Assembly: GCA_009783355.1 (NCBI GenBank)
Contig: WRHH01000005.1
Span: 1 to 64,000, forward strand
Reading direction: 5' to 3'
Length of the DNA: 64,000 nucleotides
From: Synergistaceae bacterium
GTDB taxonomy: Bacteria; Synergistota; Synergistia; Synergistales; Aminobacteriaceae
A model generated the notes under the pieces. That model did not search any database and was not told the origin of the DNA. It saw only the letters and a list, made by a program, of their open reading frames with translations. The translations under genes and the position numbers were made by a program. This document shows positions 1 to 11,902 of the stretch, piece by piece (the first letter of the stretch is position 1; each line of letters starts with the position of its first letter).

Positions 1-42
1 TTTTTTCACAAGGCTAGTATCCTAAATTCTTTTATCTTTTAA

Positions 43-75
43 CTTCACACTTCACACTTCACACTTCACACTGCT
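43..75 (-). repeat. Heptamer array at the rpsO 3' end
   Basis: Four direct copies of a heptamer (TTCACAC on the plus strand, GTGTGAA in the direction of rpsO) begin just after the rpsO stop. An AAAAGATAAAAGA-type stretch follows in the gene direction. It is one member of the 3'-end composite repeat seen across the window. Confidence 0.85.
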
Positions 76-77
76 TT

Positions 78-344
78 TTAGTGCCTCAACCCGAGCCTTT
101 CTATTAAGCTCTTGTAGCGGTCAAAATCATTTTCTTTCAGGTAACGTAACAATTTGCGCCGACGCCCTACCATCTTAAGAAGACCGCGGCGGGAATGGAA
201 ATCCTTAACATGAATTTTCATGTGCTCAGTGAGCTCCCGAATCCTTTCCGTCAGGATGGCAACCTGCACCTCTGGCGAACCGGTATCGTTTTCATGCGTC
301 TGATATTCCGTCATTAAAACTTGTTTCTTTTCCTTCGAAATCAT
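78..344 (-). CDS. rpsO: 30S ribosomal protein S15
   Basis: This is the small-subunit primary binder of the 16S central domain. The 88-aa length matches the family. The sequence carries the conserved block [15 protein letters not shown] (residues 22-36) and the basic HSRRGLL...VGRRRKLL region that contacts the 16S helices. The ATG start is preceded by a GAGGAG ribosome binding site eight bases upstream. It is a single-gene transcript with a leader of about 80 nt, and S15 often autoregulates through its leader, so the leader is a plausible control site. The gene is followed directly by a GTGTGAA heptamer array. The identity is secure. Confidence 0.97.
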   Translation of the reverse strand: MISKEKKQVLMTEYQTHENDTGSPEVQVAILTERIRELTEHMKIHVKDFHSRRGLLKMVGRRRKLLRYLKENDFDRYKSLIERLGLRH

Positions 345-421
345 GTAACTTTCTCCTCATTTATAAAGTCCCGAAACCAAGAAGCAGCTCTATGCAAACA
401 ACTGAGTAACGGGCGCTATAT

Positions 422-427
422 ATAATA
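422..427 (-). promoter_or_regulatory. Probable -10 box for rpsO
   Basis: On the minus strand a TATTAT hexamer lies about 80 bases upstream of the rpsO ATG. No clear -35 was seen at the usual spacing. The intervening leader could hold an S15 autoregulatory structure, but I could not define one. Confidence 0.35.
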
Positions 428-459
428 CCACAAAATTAAAACTAATGCTCTAAATTTTG

Positions 460-512
460 TCTTTGTTTTTGTCTTTCATTGAACATTGATCATTGTGCAT
501 TGAACATTGCCC
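460..512 (-). repeat. Heptamer array at the nhaC 3' end
   Basis: Five consecutive heptamers of the CATTGAA/CATTGAT/CATTGTG type (plus strand) abut the nhaC stop codon. They are followed, in the gene direction, by an AAAGACAAAAACAAAGAC stretch. The order of modules is the same as at other gene ends in this window. Confidence 0.8.
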
Positions 513-2024
513 TTAAGCCTCTTCCTGCCACTTAATCCCTAAGCCAAATTTCGTCAAAATTATTGCCGTTATAGGCACGAGATAGTTAAGGAACGCGTAC
601 GGCAAATAGGCAACCGTGGCGACGCCAAGGACTCCCGCATTATAAGCACCGCAGGTGTTCCACGGTATGAGAACGGAAGTAAGGGTTCCTGAATCCTCCA
701 ACGAACGGGATAACATGACAGGCGCCATTTTCTTGCCGTTAAACTCCGTATCTTCAAATGCTTTTTTGTACATCCTTCCCGGGATAACTAATGAAAGATA
801 CTGATCGGCAAGGAAGATGTTGGAGAATATGCATGAAACGAGAACTGATGTTACAAGTCCGGTAGCGGATTTGACCATTGAAAGCAGTTTGTTAATTATA
901 ACTTCAAGGAAGCCGCAGACCTCAAGGATTCCTCCCAATGTAAGAGCCATAAGGATAAGAGCGATAGTTTCCATCATTCCGTTCATTCCGCCTCTTGAGA
1001 ATAGTTCTGTAAGCATCTTCGCAATTTCAATAATCTGTTCGTGAGCGCTGCCTAACCCTTCCAGCACTTTCCCTTGGATAAGCGCAGAAACTGTCTCGGC
1101 AGTCTCGGCATTTCCAAGTTCCGTTATTATACCGGGAGTGTAACCGTTAAAAAGAACGTCAAGTATGCTTCCCAAGCCTGTTCCGTTAAAAATTGATATG
1201 GCGACCGCGCTTAAAATTCCAAGAACAATTCCCGGAATAGCGGGGATTTTCATGGCAGCGGACGTCAAAATCAAGATTGGAGGTATAAAACATATCAAAG
1301 AAATCGTAAATTCGCTTCTCATCATCTCCTGTATGAGAGTAATTTTTGAAGAATCAATAGTCCCTGACGCATAATCATTTCCAAAATACACCGCTATCCC
1401 CGCTACTATCACTAAAACCGGCAGAGTAGTCCAGCACATTGCCCTTATGTGGTCGAACAGCTCGGAGCCCGCAACGGCGGGAGCAAGGTTTGTTGTGTCG
1501 GAAAGAGGTGACATTTTATCACCAAAGTAAGCGCCTGAGATAATGAATCCCGCTGTTACAGGAGCGGGGATGTCAAGTCCTGCACCTACGCCCATAAGCG
1601 CAATTCCTACTGTTCCGCTTGTGCTCCATGAGCTTCCGGTTGAGAGAGAAACAATACAACAAATAAATAGAGCAGCAAGCAGGAAATATTTTGGCGTGAG
1701 CAGCTCCAATCCGTAATAAATGAGAGTCGGAGCAACTCCGCTTTGCATCCAGGAACCAACGAGCGAACCCACAATCATGAGGATTATGATTGCTTGAAGC
1801 GCAACTGATATAGCTTTATACATTCCTTCTTCTATTTCTCTCCACTTGACATTAAAGATGAAAACACCGCAAGCGGCGGAAACAATACCGGCAAGAAGCA
1901 AAGGTATCTGAGCGCCCTGTTCAAATCCATACAGGTTTTCAGGAAGAACTCCGACACAAATAATAATCACATCAACAAGTAGTAATAGTAATGCAGCGTG
2001 CAAGCTAGGTTTTTTTCTTTCCAC
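513..2024 (-). CDS. nhaC: NhaC family Na+/H+ antiporter
   Basis: This is a 503-aa integral membrane protein with about a dozen hydrophobic segments, the usual length for NhaC antiporters, which exchange cytoplasmic Na+ for protons (some relatives exchange malate and lactate). The diagnostic region reads SWSTSGTVGIALMGVG, followed by GAYFGDKMSPLSDTTNLAP around residues 160-185; the S-D-T-T-N motif is typical of the family. It is transcribed alone, divergently from rpoB. Substrate specificity cannot be read from the sequence. The stop codon touches a CAATGCA-type heptamer array. Confidence 0.9.
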   Translation of the reverse strand: MERKKPSLHAALLLLLVDVIIICVGVLPENLYGFEQGAQIPLLLAGIVSAACGVFIFNVKWREIEEGMYKAISVALQAIIILMIVGSLVGSWMQSGVAPTLIYYGLELLTPKYFLLAALFICCIVSLSTGSSWSTSGTVGIALMGVGAGLDIPAPVTAGFIISGAYFGDKMSPLSDTTNLAPAVAGSELFDHIRAMCWTTLPVLVIVAGIAVYFGNDYASGTIDSSKITLIQEMMRSEFTISLICFIPPILILTSAAMKIPAIPGIVLGILSAVAISIFNGTGLGSILDVLFNGYTPGIITELGNAETAETVSALIQGKVLEGLGSAHEQIIEIAKMLTELFSRGGMNGMMETIALILMALTLGGILEVCGFLEVIINKLLSMVKSATGLVTSVLVSCIFSNIFLADQYLSLVIPGRMYKKAFEDTEFNGKKMAPVMLSRSLEDSGTLTSVLIPWNTCGAYNAGVLGVATVAYLPYAFLNYLVPITAIILTKFGLGIKWQEEA

Positions 2025-2134
2025 TTTATATCTTTCCCTTTCTATATGAAACTATATTTTATATTAGCTTAAAGTATATAACATAATTTAGTATTTTTCA
2101 TTCCATATAAATATAAATATTTTTAAATATGTTA

Positions 2135-2170
2135 TTGACGTTATCATACATTTTTTGTTATCATTATAAA
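2135..2170 (+). promoter_or_regulatory. Probable rpoBC promoter
   Basis: A TTGACG box at 2135-2140 is followed after 18 bases by TATCAT at 2159-2164, with an overlapping TATAAA at 2165-2170. It lies 40-75 bases upstream of the rpoB start in a very AT-rich divergent region. No rplJ or rplL gene precedes rpoB here, so this operon needs its own promoter. Confidence 0.5.
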
Positions 2171-2211
2171 TTGACGTCAATTTCCCAATCCCAAAGGGAG
2201 GTTTTTCATAA

Positions 2212-5200
2212 ATGCCAGAAAAAAAACGGCAGAGGTTGTTTTTTGGGCGCTCTAAGAGTCTTTTGGACATTCCTGATATGATTGAAATCCAGCGAGATTC
2301 GTATGATTGGTTTTATCAGGAGAATGTCCTCCCTACCAAAAGGCAGGAGCATGGACTTCAAGAACTCTTGCTTGATATTTTCCCGATAAAAAGCTACGAC
2401 AGATTGTTTTCTCTTGAGTTCGTAAAATATTCGCTCGACCCTCCTGCTATACAAGAGGACGTGGCGCGTCAGAACGATATGACTTGGTCCCGCCCGGTCA
2501 GAGCGACAATTCGTCTTGTCAATCACAAGACAAAAGAAATGAAAGAAGAAGAAATATTCCTCGGAGATTTTCCTTTAATGACCGAGCGCGGAACTTTCAT
2601 TATAAACGGAACGGAGAGAGTCGTCGTTAACCAGTTGGCTCGTTCCGCGGGAGTTTATTTTAATAAAGAAGAGGGGCTTCCGGGGCATGAAATATGCTCA
2701 GCCAAAATAATTCCCGAGCGTGGAGCATGGCTTGAATTCGCTCTCTCCTATGGAGATGTGATATCAGTGAACATCGACAATAGGAAAAAAATACCGGCTA
2801 CGCTCCTTCTAAAGGCGTTTGGAATTTCGAACAACGATGACCTTTTACATCGTCTTAATTGTAGCATAGTGGAAAAAAATATTGAAGAAGACGTGAAGGG
2901 GAGGTTGACAGCCGAAGATGTGCCCGGGCTTGACGGTTCGATAATAATTGCGCGCAATAGCTTGCTCAACCGCGAGGCAGTAGATAAAATAAGCGCTACA
3001 GGCCGCATCGCCGTTAAAATATGGGATATCGATCATTCTTTGGAACAGACAATTGAAAAAGATACGACCAGCAGCTCGGACGAGGCAATGTTGGAGATGT
3101 TCAGGCGCTTGCGCCCGAACGAACCTGCGCGAGTTGAGAATGCAAGGGAATACATAAATTCGTTATTTTTCGACGAACGACGATATAATTTGGGCCGCGT
3201 CGGAAGATACAAACTAAATCGCAAACTTGGACTCGAAATAGACGGCAAAGTGCGTTTACTTCAGCTCGACGATTTAGTCCGAATAATTCAAGAGCTTATG
3301 GAACTGAAGGCGCCCGGCAAAATCGGAGATGACATTGACCATCTTGGAAACCGTCGTGTTCGTTCAATAGGCGAGCTTCTGCAAAACCAGATACGCATAG
3401 GACTTCTGCGGATGGAAAGAATTGCGCGTGAACGCATGACGACGATTCCTGAACTTGAAAAAGCCATGGCGCGGGAGCTGATTAACGTTCGCCCGATAGC
3501 TGCGTCTTTACGCGAGTTTTACGGCTCGGGACAGCTATCACAGTTCATGGACCAGACTAATCCTTTAGCGGAAGTAACCCATCGCAGAAGGTTGTCAGCT
3601 CTTGGCCCCGGGGGGCTTAGCAGAGAAAGAGCCGGATTTGAGGCGCGTGACGTGCATTATACTCACTATGGCAGGGTTTGTCCTATAGAAACACCCGAAG
3701 GGCCGAATATAGGCCTGGTTTCGTCCCTTACGACCTATGCCCGCCTTAATGATTACGGGTTTCTTATAACGCCTCGCTGCGAGATTAAAAAAGGCAAACT
3801 AACTGGCAAAATCAGATATTTATCCGCTGATGAAGAGGATGACTACTATGTCGCCGTTGGAAATACGCCAATAGATGATGATGGAGTGACAATATCCGGA
3901 GTTGAATGCGCCGCGCGTCATAAGGACGACATAGTTTCAATTCAAACAAAGGAAATAGATTTCCTTGACGTCTCTCCAAAGCAAATAGTATCTGCTTCTA
4001 CGGCTTTAATTCCGTTCCTTGAACATGACGACGCCAATAGAGCCTTAATGGGATCGAATATGCAGCGCCAGGCGGTACCGCTGATATTTCCGCAAGCGCC
4101 TGTTGTCGGAACCGGAATTGAACACCGAATAGCAAAAGACTCGGGTTCTTGCGTAATATCGGATGTTGAAGGCGTTGTAACTTATGTCGATTCAGAATGT
4201 ATTAAAGTGGAGAGCGCAAAGAACATTAAGGATTTTAAATTAATAAAATTCAGACGATCAAATCACGGAACTCTCATTCACCAGCGTCCTATAGTCGATA
4301 TTGGCGACAAAATTGAAGTTGGAGAGATAATTGCCGACGGTCAGGCAATAGAGAACGGCGAGCTTGCACTTGGGCAAAATGTAATGGTCGCATTCGTTCC
4401 ATGGGAAGGCTATAACTTTGAGGACGCTATATTGCTAAGCGAGAATCTCGTCAAAGAGGATAAGTTCTCCTCCATACATATAGAGGAATATGAGATTGAA
4501 GCGCGGGATACGAAACTTGGCGCGGAAGAGATAACGAGAGATATTCCTAATGTCGGAGAGGATATGCTCCGAAATCTTGACGAAAACGGCATAGTTCGCA
4601 TTGGCGCTGAAGTAAACGCAGGAGACATTTTAGTCGGGAAGGTCACTCCAAAAGGAGAATCCGATCAGACGCCTGAGGAAAAATTACTACGCGCTATATT
4701 CGGCGAGAAAGCGCGGGAGGTTCGCGATAATTCGTTAAAACTGCCGCATGGAGCGCGTGGAAAAATAGTCTCAATAAAACAAATGACCAGAACGGAAAAT
4801 CCGGAGGCTCTTTCACCCGGAGTAATGTGCGTTGTAAAGGTATACGTGGCGCAGCTTCGAAAAATAACTGTCGGGGACAAAATGGCTGGACGGCATGGAA
4901 ATAAGGGCGTAGTTTCCCACGTGTTGCCGGTTGAAGATATGCCGTATCTTCCGGATGGCACTCCGGTCGATGTCGTTCTGAACCCGCTCGGAGTACCGAG
5001 TCGAATGAACCTTGGTCAGGTTCTTGAAACAATAATGGGTTTTGTTGCGGTTCATAACGGGCTTCATATTGCAACCCCCGTATTTGAAGGAGCAAAAGAA
5101 AAAGAAATATTTGACAGGATGGAACAACTTTCAAGGGACAAATATCCTGATTTAACATATGACGGCATGATAACTTTGAGGGACGGCAGAACGGGAGAGC

Positions 5201-5763
5201 AAATGGAAAAGAAAGTAATGGTCGGCTGCATGTACATGCTGAAACTCATCCATTTAGTTGATGACAAAATACATGCGCGATCCACAGGGCCTTACAGTCT
5301 TATAACGCAACAGCCGCTCGGAGGAAAAGCGCAGTTTGGCGGTCAGAGGTTCGGAGAGATGGAAGTATGGGCGCTTGAGGGCTATGGCGCCGCGAATGTG
5401 CTTCAGGAAATGCTGACAATAAAATCGGACGACATAAGAGGAAGAGATAAGACTTATGAGCGTATAGTAAAAGGGCAGAGCCTGATAAAACCAGGCACCC
5501 CGGAAAGCTTCAGAGTTCTAGTAAAAGAGCTTCAAGGGTTAGGCTTGGATGTTGAAGTGCAGTACAGCGATGGCACAATGAGTACTCTGGCGCCTGAAGA
5601 AAGCGATGATGAAAGATTTAGCAGGCAACAACCAAGAAAAATTTCATTTGAAGAGGATTCTGAAAAAGAAATTAGCGCCGAAGATGAACTTTTTATCAGG
5701 GAATCTGAACTCCCGACAGGAATGTCGTTATTGATTGAGGATATTGAAGGAGCTGATATTTAA
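2212..5763 (+). CDS. rpoB: DNA-directed RNA polymerase subunit beta
   Basis: This is the catalytic beta subunit of RNA polymerase (1183 aa, normal for lineages without the large proteobacterial insertions). The rifampicin region is recognisable ([22 protein letters not shown]), as are [18 protein letters not shown], the [11 protein letters not shown] motif and the C-terminal [19 protein letters not shown] block that clamps onto beta'. The ATG follows a strong GGGAGG site. The gene overlaps rpoC by one base (TAATG), which indicates translational coupling. It is not preceded by rplL as it is in many bacteria. Confidence 0.98.
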   Translation: MPEKKRQRLFFGRSKSLLDIPDMIEIQRDSYDWFYQENVLPTKRQEHGLQELLLDIFPIKSYDRLFSLEFVKYSLDPPAIQEDVARQNDMTWSRPVRATIRLVNHKTKEMKEEEIFLGDFPLMTERGTFIINGTERVVVNQLARSAGVYFNKEEGLPGHEICSAKIIPERGAWLEFALSYGDVISVNIDNRKKIPATLLLKAFGISNNDDLLHRLNCSIVEKNIEEDVKGRLTAEDVPGLDGSIIIARNSLLNREAVDKISATGRIAVKIWDIDHSLEQTIEKDTTSSSDEAMLEMFRRLRPNEPARVENAREYINSLFFDERRYNLGRVGRYKLNRKLGLEIDGKVRLLQLDDLVRIIQELMELKAPGKIGDDIDHLGNRRVRSIGELLQNQIRIGLLRMERIARERMTTIPELEKAMARELINVRPIAASLREFYGSGQLSQFMDQTNPLAEVTHRRRLSALGPGGLSRERAGFEARDVHYTHYGRVCPIETPEGPNIGLVSSLTTYARLNDYGFLITPRCEIKKGKLTGKIRYLSADEEDDYYVAVGNTPIDDDGVTISGVECAARHKDDIVSIQTKEIDFLDVSPKQIVSASTALIPFLEHDDANRALMGSNMQRQAVPLIFPQAPVVGTGIEHRIAKDSGSCVISDVEGVVTYVDSECIKVESAKNIKDFKLIKFRRSNHGTLIHQRPIVDIGDKIEVGEIIADGQAIENGELALGQNVMVAFVPWEGYNFEDAILLSENLVKEDKFSSIHIEEYEIEARDTKLGAEEITRDIPNVGEDMLRNLDENGIVRIGAEVNAGDILVGKVTPKGESDQTPEEKLLRAIFGEKAREVRDNSLKLPHGARGKIVSIKQMTRTENPEALSPGVMCVVKVYVAQLRKITVGDKMAGRHGNKGVVSHVLPVEDMPYLPDGTPVDVVLNPLGVPSRMNLGQVLETIMGFVAVHNGLHIATPVFEGAKEKEIFDRMEQLSRDKYPDLTYDGMITLRDGRTGEQMEKKVMVGCMYMLKLIHLVDDKIHARSTGPYSLITQQPLGGKAQFGGQRFGEMEVWALEGYGAANVLQEMLTIKSDDIRGRDKTYERIVKGQSLIKPGTPESFRVLVKELQGLGLDVEVQYSDGTMSTLAPEESDDERFSRQQPRKISFEEDSEKEISAEDELFIRESELPTGMSLLIEDIEGADI

Positions 5764-8700
5764 TGGCGCGCAAAGAAATAATCGGCGTGAGGATAAAATT
5801 AGCTACAAGCGAGCGTATCCGCGAAATATCAAGCGGAGAGGTTAAAAAGCCTGAAACAATAAATTACAGAACTCTCCGCCCGGAGAAAGAAGGTTTATTC
5901 TGCGAGAGAATATTTGGCCCCACTCGCAGTTATGAATGTTCTTGCGGAAAATATAAGCGCAGCGGACCAAAGTTCCGCGGAATAATTTGTGATCGTTGCG
6001 GGGTTGAAGTTACGGATAACAGAGTAAGGAGAGAAAGAATGGGGCATATAGAATTAGCTGCCCCAGTAGTGCATATTTGGTATCTGAGAGGCATCCCTGG
6101 CAGACTGAGTTTGTTGCTTGGAACAAGCACTAAAGAGATTGAAAAAGTTGTATACTTCTCTCCCACGCGCAAAAAGGAAGCTACATATAAAGTTATTATG
6201 GAAGGGCGCCGCCTTGATTCAAAAGAAAAGCGCCTTGACATATTTGTAAAAGGGCGAAAAGGAGACATTATATCCGAAAGTGAAAAAAGGGTAATAGAGC
6301 ATTATGATCAGCGTTTTCAGGCGGAAGAGGCGTATACCATCGAAACTGTCGATGAAATCCCGGTTACTCAGGGGGACATTATATCCGTACAGCAAATGGC
6401 GCGTTACAAGAACGAATACGGAGAAGATCTATTCAAAGTTGAGCCCGCTTTCGAGTTTACCAGCGAAGCTGCAGGGCTTCATTTTAAGGCGGGCGACATT
6501 ATTAGCGCGTCGGAACTTGAGCGGCTTGAGGATTTATATGAAAAATTACCGGCTAAAAGAGCCAGAGTTAATAATCATGACTCTTTTATCGTAACCGCGG
6601 CGGCACATTTGCCGTTTGCAAAGGGAGACATCATATCATACAGCGAATATCAAGTTTTTAATGAAAAATACGCAAAACGTTTCACAGCCCAGAGAGCGGC
6701 GACAATGATCGAAGATCCATGCTATATAGTTATTGAGGAAGGGACAAACCCAATCTTCAATAAAGGGGACGTAATTTTTGAGCGGGAACGTGATATTTGC
6801 ATGGCTTATGACAGTTCGTTCCGCGCGGGTATAGGCGCGGAAGGAGTGCGTGAACTTATAGATGGAATTGATCTTGACTTCCTTACGGCATCGCTCCGCG
6901 AAGAAGTCTCAGGCAGCACGGGACAGAAGAAAAGGAAATTAATTAAGAGGCTGCAAATTGCGGAAGATTTTCGCAAAAGCGGCTCTTCTCCGCGTTGCAT
7001 GGTTTTTGACGTTCTTCCTGTCATTCCTCCCGACTTGCGTCCTCTTGTTCAACTTGACGGAGGGCGTTTCGCGACGTCAGACCTTAACGACCTTTACAGG
7101 AGGGTCATAAATCGCAATAACCGCCTTAGGAAACTTCAGGATCTAAGGGCGCCTGAGATAATAATAAGAAACGAAAAGCGTATGCTTCAGGAAGCTGTTG
7201 ACGCTCTCATAGATAATGGCAGGGTCGGAAAAGCAGTGCTTGGCGGCGGAAATCGCCCTCTTAAAAGCTTGACAGACCTGCTTCGCGGTAAAAAAGGGCG
7301 TTTCCGTCAGAACCTTTTGGGCAAACGCGTCGACTATTCAGGACGCTCAGTCATAGTTATAGGCCCAAAATTAAAAATATACCAGTGCGGATTACCGAAA
7401 CAAATGGCGCTTGAATTATTTAAACCTTTTGTAATTCGCCAGCTTGTAGAACGCGGGATAGCTCCAAATGTTAAAAGCGCAAAGCGTGTTATCGAAAGGG
7501 GCAGGGAGGAAATTTGGGGAATTCTTGAAGAGATAGTAAAAGACCACCCGGTATTGCTTAATCGCGCGCCGACTCTGCATAGACTTGGAATTCAGGCGTT
7601 TGAGCCAGTCCTAATGGAAGGAAAAGCAATAAGACTGCATCCAATGGTATGTACGGCATTCAACGCGGACTTTGACGGAGACCAAATGGCGGTGCATGTG
7701 CCGCTATCAATAGAGGCGCAAGCTGAGGCGCGTTTACTTATGCTATCAGCAAATAACCTGCTCTCTCCCGCAAGCGGAAAACCTGTTGTAACGCCAACTC
7801 AGGACATAATACTTGGAATTTACTACCTTACCGATATGCGCGACGGAATGCCCGGGGAAGGGATGCATTTTTTATCAATAGATGATGTGCTTTCGGCCTT
7901 CAGTCATGAAGTTGTGCATGTAAACGCTAAAATATGGCTAAAGATTGATGAGAACTGGAATACTGTCCCTTTTGGAAGTCGTAAATATTGCGGCAAAAAA
8001 GGATTTGTCATATTGGACGAGAATGAAGAAACTAAGACTCAGCCGAATTCAATTGTATTTATACAAACAACGCCTGGCAGAGCATTATTTAATAGCGTCC
8101 TTCCGAAAGAATTGTTGTTTGTAAATGACCGTATGGATAAAAAGAACGTTGGAAAACTTCTTGATAAAGCATATGATAGAGTCGATCGTTCATCTATTGT
8201 CAACACTCTTGACGCCATAAAGAAACTTGGATATCAATGGGCGGCGAAGAGCGGAATAAGCTTTGGGGTCGGTTCCATAATTATTCCAGATGACAAATAC
8301 TCGAGAACTGCAGAAGCTCGTGAGCGGGACGAAGTACTGAAGGGTGAATATGAATTGGGGCTTCTTACGGAGGACGAGTATCTGTTTCAGAAAGAAGTTC
8401 TGTGGGGGGATGCGGCAAGAGCTGTCGCCGATAGTATAGCAAATAGTATGGACTCGGGAAATCCGCTGCATATGATGGTGGACTCAGGCGCTCGCGGAAG
8501 CCGCGGGCAAATGGGGCAGATGGCGGGAATTAGAGGGCTCGTGTCCGATCCTTCAGGCAGAATAATTGACTATCCCATAACTTCAAATTTCCGCGAGGGA
8601 ATGGATATGCTTGAATATTTCATTTCAACTCACGGAGCGCGAAAAGGGTTAGCGGACACAGCGCTTAGAACCGCAAAATCAGGTTATCTTACAAGACGTC

Positions 8701-10853
8701 TTGTCGATGTCTCTCAAGATTTAATTATCACGGAAAACGACTGTCACACCGAAAAAGGAATTCTTGTGCGCCCGCTTAAGAGCGACGACAAGGTCATGAT
8801 CTCTCTCGCTGAGAGAATAGTTGGTCGTAATTCGCTTGAGGACGTAAGGGACGCCGCCGGTAATCTTGTAATTTCAAAAAATGAGCTTATTATTAACGAT
8901 TTGAAAGCTAAAATGGTTGAAAATGCTCTTCAAGAAAACGGAAAAGAAGAATTGTGGATTAGGAGCCCGCTTTCGTGCGAATTGCGTAACGGAGTATGTC
9001 AAAAATGCTATGGAATGGACCTGTCCGCAAGACAAGAAGTTCCAATAGGCGAAGCTGTTGGAGTGGTAGCAGCCCAGTCCATCGGGGAACCGGGAACACA
9101 GCTTACGATGAGGACATTCCATACGGGAGGAGTCAGGCTCGCAGGAGAAGATATTACTCAAGGTCTCCCAAGAATTGAGCAATTATTTGAAGTCCGGCGC
9201 CCGAAGAAAATTGCTTATCTGGCTGGGGTTGACGGAATGATATCTGAAATAAGGATATCCGACGGGAAGAGAAAAATTTTTATCATCCCTGACGGCGCCG
9301 AAGAGTCCGGAGCAGAGACAGTGATAGTAAATATTCCGGCGGCACAGGAGCTTACCGAGGAAATACGCGAAGGAATGCGCGTTCAAAAGGATACCCGCCT
9401 TACCGAAGGCAGCGATGACCCTCAGCAACTTCTTGAAGTTAAAGGGATTGAAGCCGTTCAGCAATGGCTGGTAGACCAAATACAGGAAGTTTATCGCAGT
9501 CAGGGCGTTTCTATAAATAATAAGCATATAGAAGTTATTTTACGTAAAGTTGCTCCGGTAAATCGCGTTCGCGTCGTTGAAGAAGGAGATACCTCGCTTG
9601 TCGTGGGAGATCTTGTTTGGTTGCAGGACATAGAAAAAGAGATGGAAGAAATAAAACAGGAAAACGAGACAAGCATAGAAGAGGCAGTAGATGTATTCTC
9701 AGAGAAAAAGTTCAAAGGAACAGGAAAACAGAACGACGAGCTATCAAAATTTATTGGAAAACCTATTGATGACGTTCTGATACGGGAACTTACCAAACCG
9801 GAACATCAGATAACTCATTTTATCATAGAAGAAAACGGAGAGGACGTCATAGTAATTATTGGAGAGGCAGCCTTTCGCAAGCAGATGGAAGGGCTTGAGA
9901 TGATTAAAAGATTTGTATCCGATGACGAGGTAAATATTCAGGAAGGTGAAAAGCTTTCTGCTCTTCAGCTTAAGTCAATGACATCATGTAAACCTCAGTC
10001 TATTTTAGTTCGTGACCAGGCGATGTTGGAGACTTTGGTTAATTCCGCCTGGCTTGCTGAGAATGTCATGGACGAAAAGGGAAATTTAGTTTTGGAGGCG
10101 GATAGGGTAATAACGCATAAAACTCTTGAAAAGATACGCAAGGAGAATATTCGTTCAATTCGAAAATGGCTAAATAGCAGTGTTGAGCGGATAGATGTCC
10201 TTGAAGCGTTAAAAACAGATCTAATGAACGGAGAATTTTGGGCAAAGCCTCTCAATAAAGTTATTGATTCAAATGGCGAAGAGGTGTCAAATATCCCGCA
10301 ATTAGTGGACGGCTCAGTTACGCGCGGACTGATAGACGGAACTACAATGGCCATTGAAATAGAAATTAATGATGAAAAGAGAATAATCTCCAGGCAAAGC
10401 CTGCTTTATAAAGTAATAAGCCAAAAGGCTGCAGGAAAAATTCTTTTGGAGCCGGTAATGGATAGTAATGGAAACGTTGTTATTGAAGCGGGAAGCGATA
10501 TAAAAACGGCAGTAATTGAAGCTATTTCGGAGCTTACTCCTTCAGATCTTGTAGTTAGGCATCAAGGAGCGAAATCCGAAGAAAAACGTTTCGTAAATTG
10601 CTATTCTTTCATGCGAAAATTACGCCAGAACCCGGAATGCCGCCCGTTTATTCATGGAGTGACAAAAGCCGCTCTTGCCACCGAGAGTTTCCTTAGCGCG
10701 GCATCATTCCAACAGACAGCTCAAATTCTTGCGGGCGCCGCTGTGAAAGGTCAAATTGACCCGCTTCTGGGGCTGAAAGAAAGCGTAATAATTGGTCATC
10801 TTATCCCTGCCGGTACAGGAGCAGCAAAATTTAGAAAAGAGCAAACGAACTAG
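5763..10853 (+). CDS. rpoC: DNA-directed RNA polymerase subunit beta' with two large insertions
   Basis: This is the beta' subunit that carries the catalytic magnesium. The active-site motif NADFDGDQM lies near residue 634. The N-terminal zinc site is C59, C61, C76, C79, and a second zinc site is formed by the Cys of ENDCHTEKG plus the [11 protein letters not shown] cluster. At 1696 aa it is about 500 residues longer than the Bacillus protein. One insertion lies at about residues 160-355 and contains five GDIIS-like repeats (near 167, 203, 244, 288 and 335), comparable in position to the sandwich-barrel insertion of Thermus and Thermotoga. The other lies at about 1285-1630, just before the conserved [19 protein letters not shown] block. 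The ORF is intact. Confidence 0.97.
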   Translation: MARKEIIGVRIKLATSERIREISSGEVKKPETINYRTLRPEKEGLFCERIFGPTRSYECSCGKYKRSGPKFRGIICDRCGVEVTDNRVRRERMGHIELAAPVVHIWYLRGIPGRLSLLLGTSTKEIEKVVYFSPTRKKEATYKVIMEGRRLDSKEKRLDIFVKGRKGDIISESEKRVIEHYDQRFQAEEAYTIETVDEIPVTQGDIISVQQMARYKNEYGEDLFKVEPAFEFTSEAAGLHFKAGDIISASELERLEDLYEKLPAKRARVNNHDSFIVTAAAHLPFAKGDIISYSEYQVFNEKYAKRFTAQRAATMIEDPCYIVIEEGTNPIFNKGDVIFERERDICMAYDSSFRAGIGAEGVRELIDGIDLDFLTASLREEVSGSTGQKKRKLIKRLQIAEDFRKSGSSPRCMVFDVLPVIPPDLRPLVQLDGGRFATSDLNDLYRRVINRNNRLRKLQDLRAPEIIIRNEKRMLQEAVDALIDNGRVGKAVLGGGNRPLKSLTDLLRGKKGRFRQNLLGKRVDYSGRSVIVIGPKLKIYQCGLPKQMALELFKPFVIRQLVERGIAPNVKSAKRVIERGREEIWGILEEIVKDHPVLLNRAPTLHRLGIQAFEPVLMEGKAIRLHPMVCTAFNADFDGDQMAVHVPLSIEAQAEARLLMLSANNLLSPASGKPVVTPTQDIILGIYYLTDMRDGMPGEGMHFLSIDDVLSAFSHEVVHVNAKIWLKIDENWNTVPFGSRKYCGKKGFVILDENEETKTQPNSIVFIQTTPGRALFNSVLPKELLFVNDRMDKKNVGKLLDKAYDRVDRSSIVNTLDAIKKLGYQWAAKSGISFGVGSIIIPDDKYSRTAEARERDEVLKGEYELGLLTEDEYLFQKEVLWGDAARAVADSIANSMDSGNPLHMMVDSGARGSRGQMGQMAGIRGLVSDPSGRIIDYPITSNFREGMDMLEYFISTHGARKGLADTALRTAKSGYLTRRLVDVSQDLIITENDCHTEKGILVRPLKSDDKVMISLAERIVGRNSLEDVRDAAGNLVISKNELIINDLKAKMVENALQENGKEELWIRSPLSCELRNGVCQKCYGMDLSARQEVPIGEAVGVVAAQSIGEPGTQLTMRTFHTGGVRLAGEDITQGLPRIEQLFEVRRPKKIAYLAGVDGMISEIRISDGKRKIFIIPDGAEESGAETVIVNIPAAQELTEEIREGMRVQKDTRLTEGSDDPQQLLEVKGIEAVQQWLVDQIQEVYRSQGVSINNKHIEVILRKVAPVNRVRVVEEGDTSLVVGDLVWLQDIEKEMEEIKQENETSIEEAVDVFSEKKFKGTGKQNDELSKFIGKPIDDVLIRELTKPEHQITHFIIEENGEDVIVIIGEAAFRKQMEGLEMIKRFVSDDEVNIQEGEKLSALQLKSMTSCKPQSILVRDQAMLETLVNSAWLAENVMDEKGNLVLEADRVITHKTLEKIRKENIRSIRKWLNSSVERIDVLEALKTDLMNGEFWAKPLNKVIDSNGEEVSNIPQLVDGSVTRGLIDGTTMAIEIEINDEKRIISRQSLLYKVISQKAAGKILLEPVMDSNGNVVIEAGSDIKTAVIEAISELTPSDLVVRHQGAKSEEKRFVNCYSFMRKLRQNPECRPFIHGVTKAALATESFLSAASFQQTAQILAGAAVKGQIDPLLGLKESVIIGHLIPAGTGAAKFRKEQTN

Positions 10854-10859
10854 AAAGGC

Positions 10860-10935
10860 AATGTTCTATGCACAATGCACAATGAAAAGCGAAAGACAGC
10901 GGGCGGCAAAAATGCCGCCCCTATAATATGTTGTG
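10860..10935 (+). repeat. Heptamer plus palindrome at the rpoC 3' end
   Basis: After the rpoC stop come CAATGTT/CTATGCA/CAATGCA/CAATGAA heptamers, then AAGCGAAAGACAG, then a perfect GGGCGGC-aaaaat-GCCGCCC hairpin. There is no T-tract, so it is not a classical intrinsic terminator, although the hairpin is at the right place to act at the end of the transcript. Confidence 0.75.
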
Positions 10936-11027
10936 TTCGTTATGCCGATTGACCGCAATATATTAGCGAAAGTATACGGTTTCAAAACATCATTGATTTT
11001 TTACTGAAATGATAAAGGAAGGTTAAG

Positions 11028-11843
11028 ATGGCGAAAATAGTTGTGACCATGTTGCAGACAAAGGTATATGCGGACAAAATGAAAAATATTGAAAAAGTGG
11101 CGGAATATATGGAGACAGCGGCCAGCGAAAAATCCGACATTGTGACGTTGCCGGAGATGTTCAACTGCCCATACCAAACTGCTAATTTTCCTGTTTACGC
11201 AGAGCCTGAAGGCGGAGAGTCGTGGCAGGCGCTAAGCCGCCTTGCAGGTAAGTACGGAGTATACTTATCGGCAGGTTCCATGCCGGAGTCGGATAGTAGC
11301 GGGCATGTGTACAATACAGCCTATGTATTTGACCGGGAGGGAAATCAAATTGCAAAACACAGAAAGATGCATATGTTCGATATCGACGTGGAAGGCGGCC
11401 AATTTTTTAAGGAATCCGATACTCTGACAGCGGGAAAAGAGATAACGGTATTCGATACGGAGTTTGGAAAGATGGGGCTGTGCATTTGCTATGACATGCG
11501 TTTCCCGGAATTAGCGAGGATAATGACGCTTAAAGGGGCAAAAGTAATCCTTGTTCCGGGCGCATTCAACATGACAACAGGCCCCGCCCATTGGGAAATA
11601 ATGTTCAGGAACAGGGCTCTCGACAATCAGGTATATACCATAGGAACAGCGCCCGCAAGAGATGCGGCGTCGGGATATGTATCGTGGGGACATTCAATTA
11701 TCGTTTCCCCATGGGGTGATATATTGGAGCAGATGGATGAGAAAGAGGGATATATAACCCGCGCCATAGACTTGGAAAGAGTAGACCGTGTCCGTAAAGA
11801 ACTCCCCCTCCTTGCGCATCGTAGAACTGATGTTTACGGTTGA
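11028..11843 (+). CDS. Carbon-nitrogen hydrolase, omega-amidase-like
   Basis: This is a 271-aa nitrilase-superfamily amidase. The catalytic triad is visible as E43 (LPEMFNCPY), K113 (HRKMHMFD) and C154 (GLCICYDMRFPE). The LCICYDMRFPEL block and the FDIDV segment are most like the Nit2/omega-amidase branch, which hydrolyses 2-oxoglutaramate or 2-oxosuccinamate to the oxoacid and ammonia. That would fit a glutamate/glutamine fermenter, but substrate assignment is an inference from the family. It starts at an ATG with an AGGAAGG site and appears to be transcribed alone. Confidence 0.85.
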   Translation: MAKIVVTMLQTKVYADKMKNIEKVAEYMETAASEKSDIVTLPEMFNCPYQTANFPVYAEPEGGESWQALSRLAGKYGVYLSAGSMPESDSSGHVYNTAYVFDREGNQIAKHRKMHMFDIDVEGGQFFKESDTLTAGKEITVFDTEFGKMGLCICYDMRFPELARIMTLKGAKVILVPGAFNMTTGPAHWEIMFRNRALDNQVYTIGTAPARDAASGYVSWGHSIIVSPWGDILEQMDEKEGYITRAIDLERVDRVRKELPLLAHRRTDVYG

Positions 11844-11902
11844 TAAATACGTGATAATATATACTTAAAAAAGATTACACGCAATTAGGGAGAGCAAAGA
11901 CT

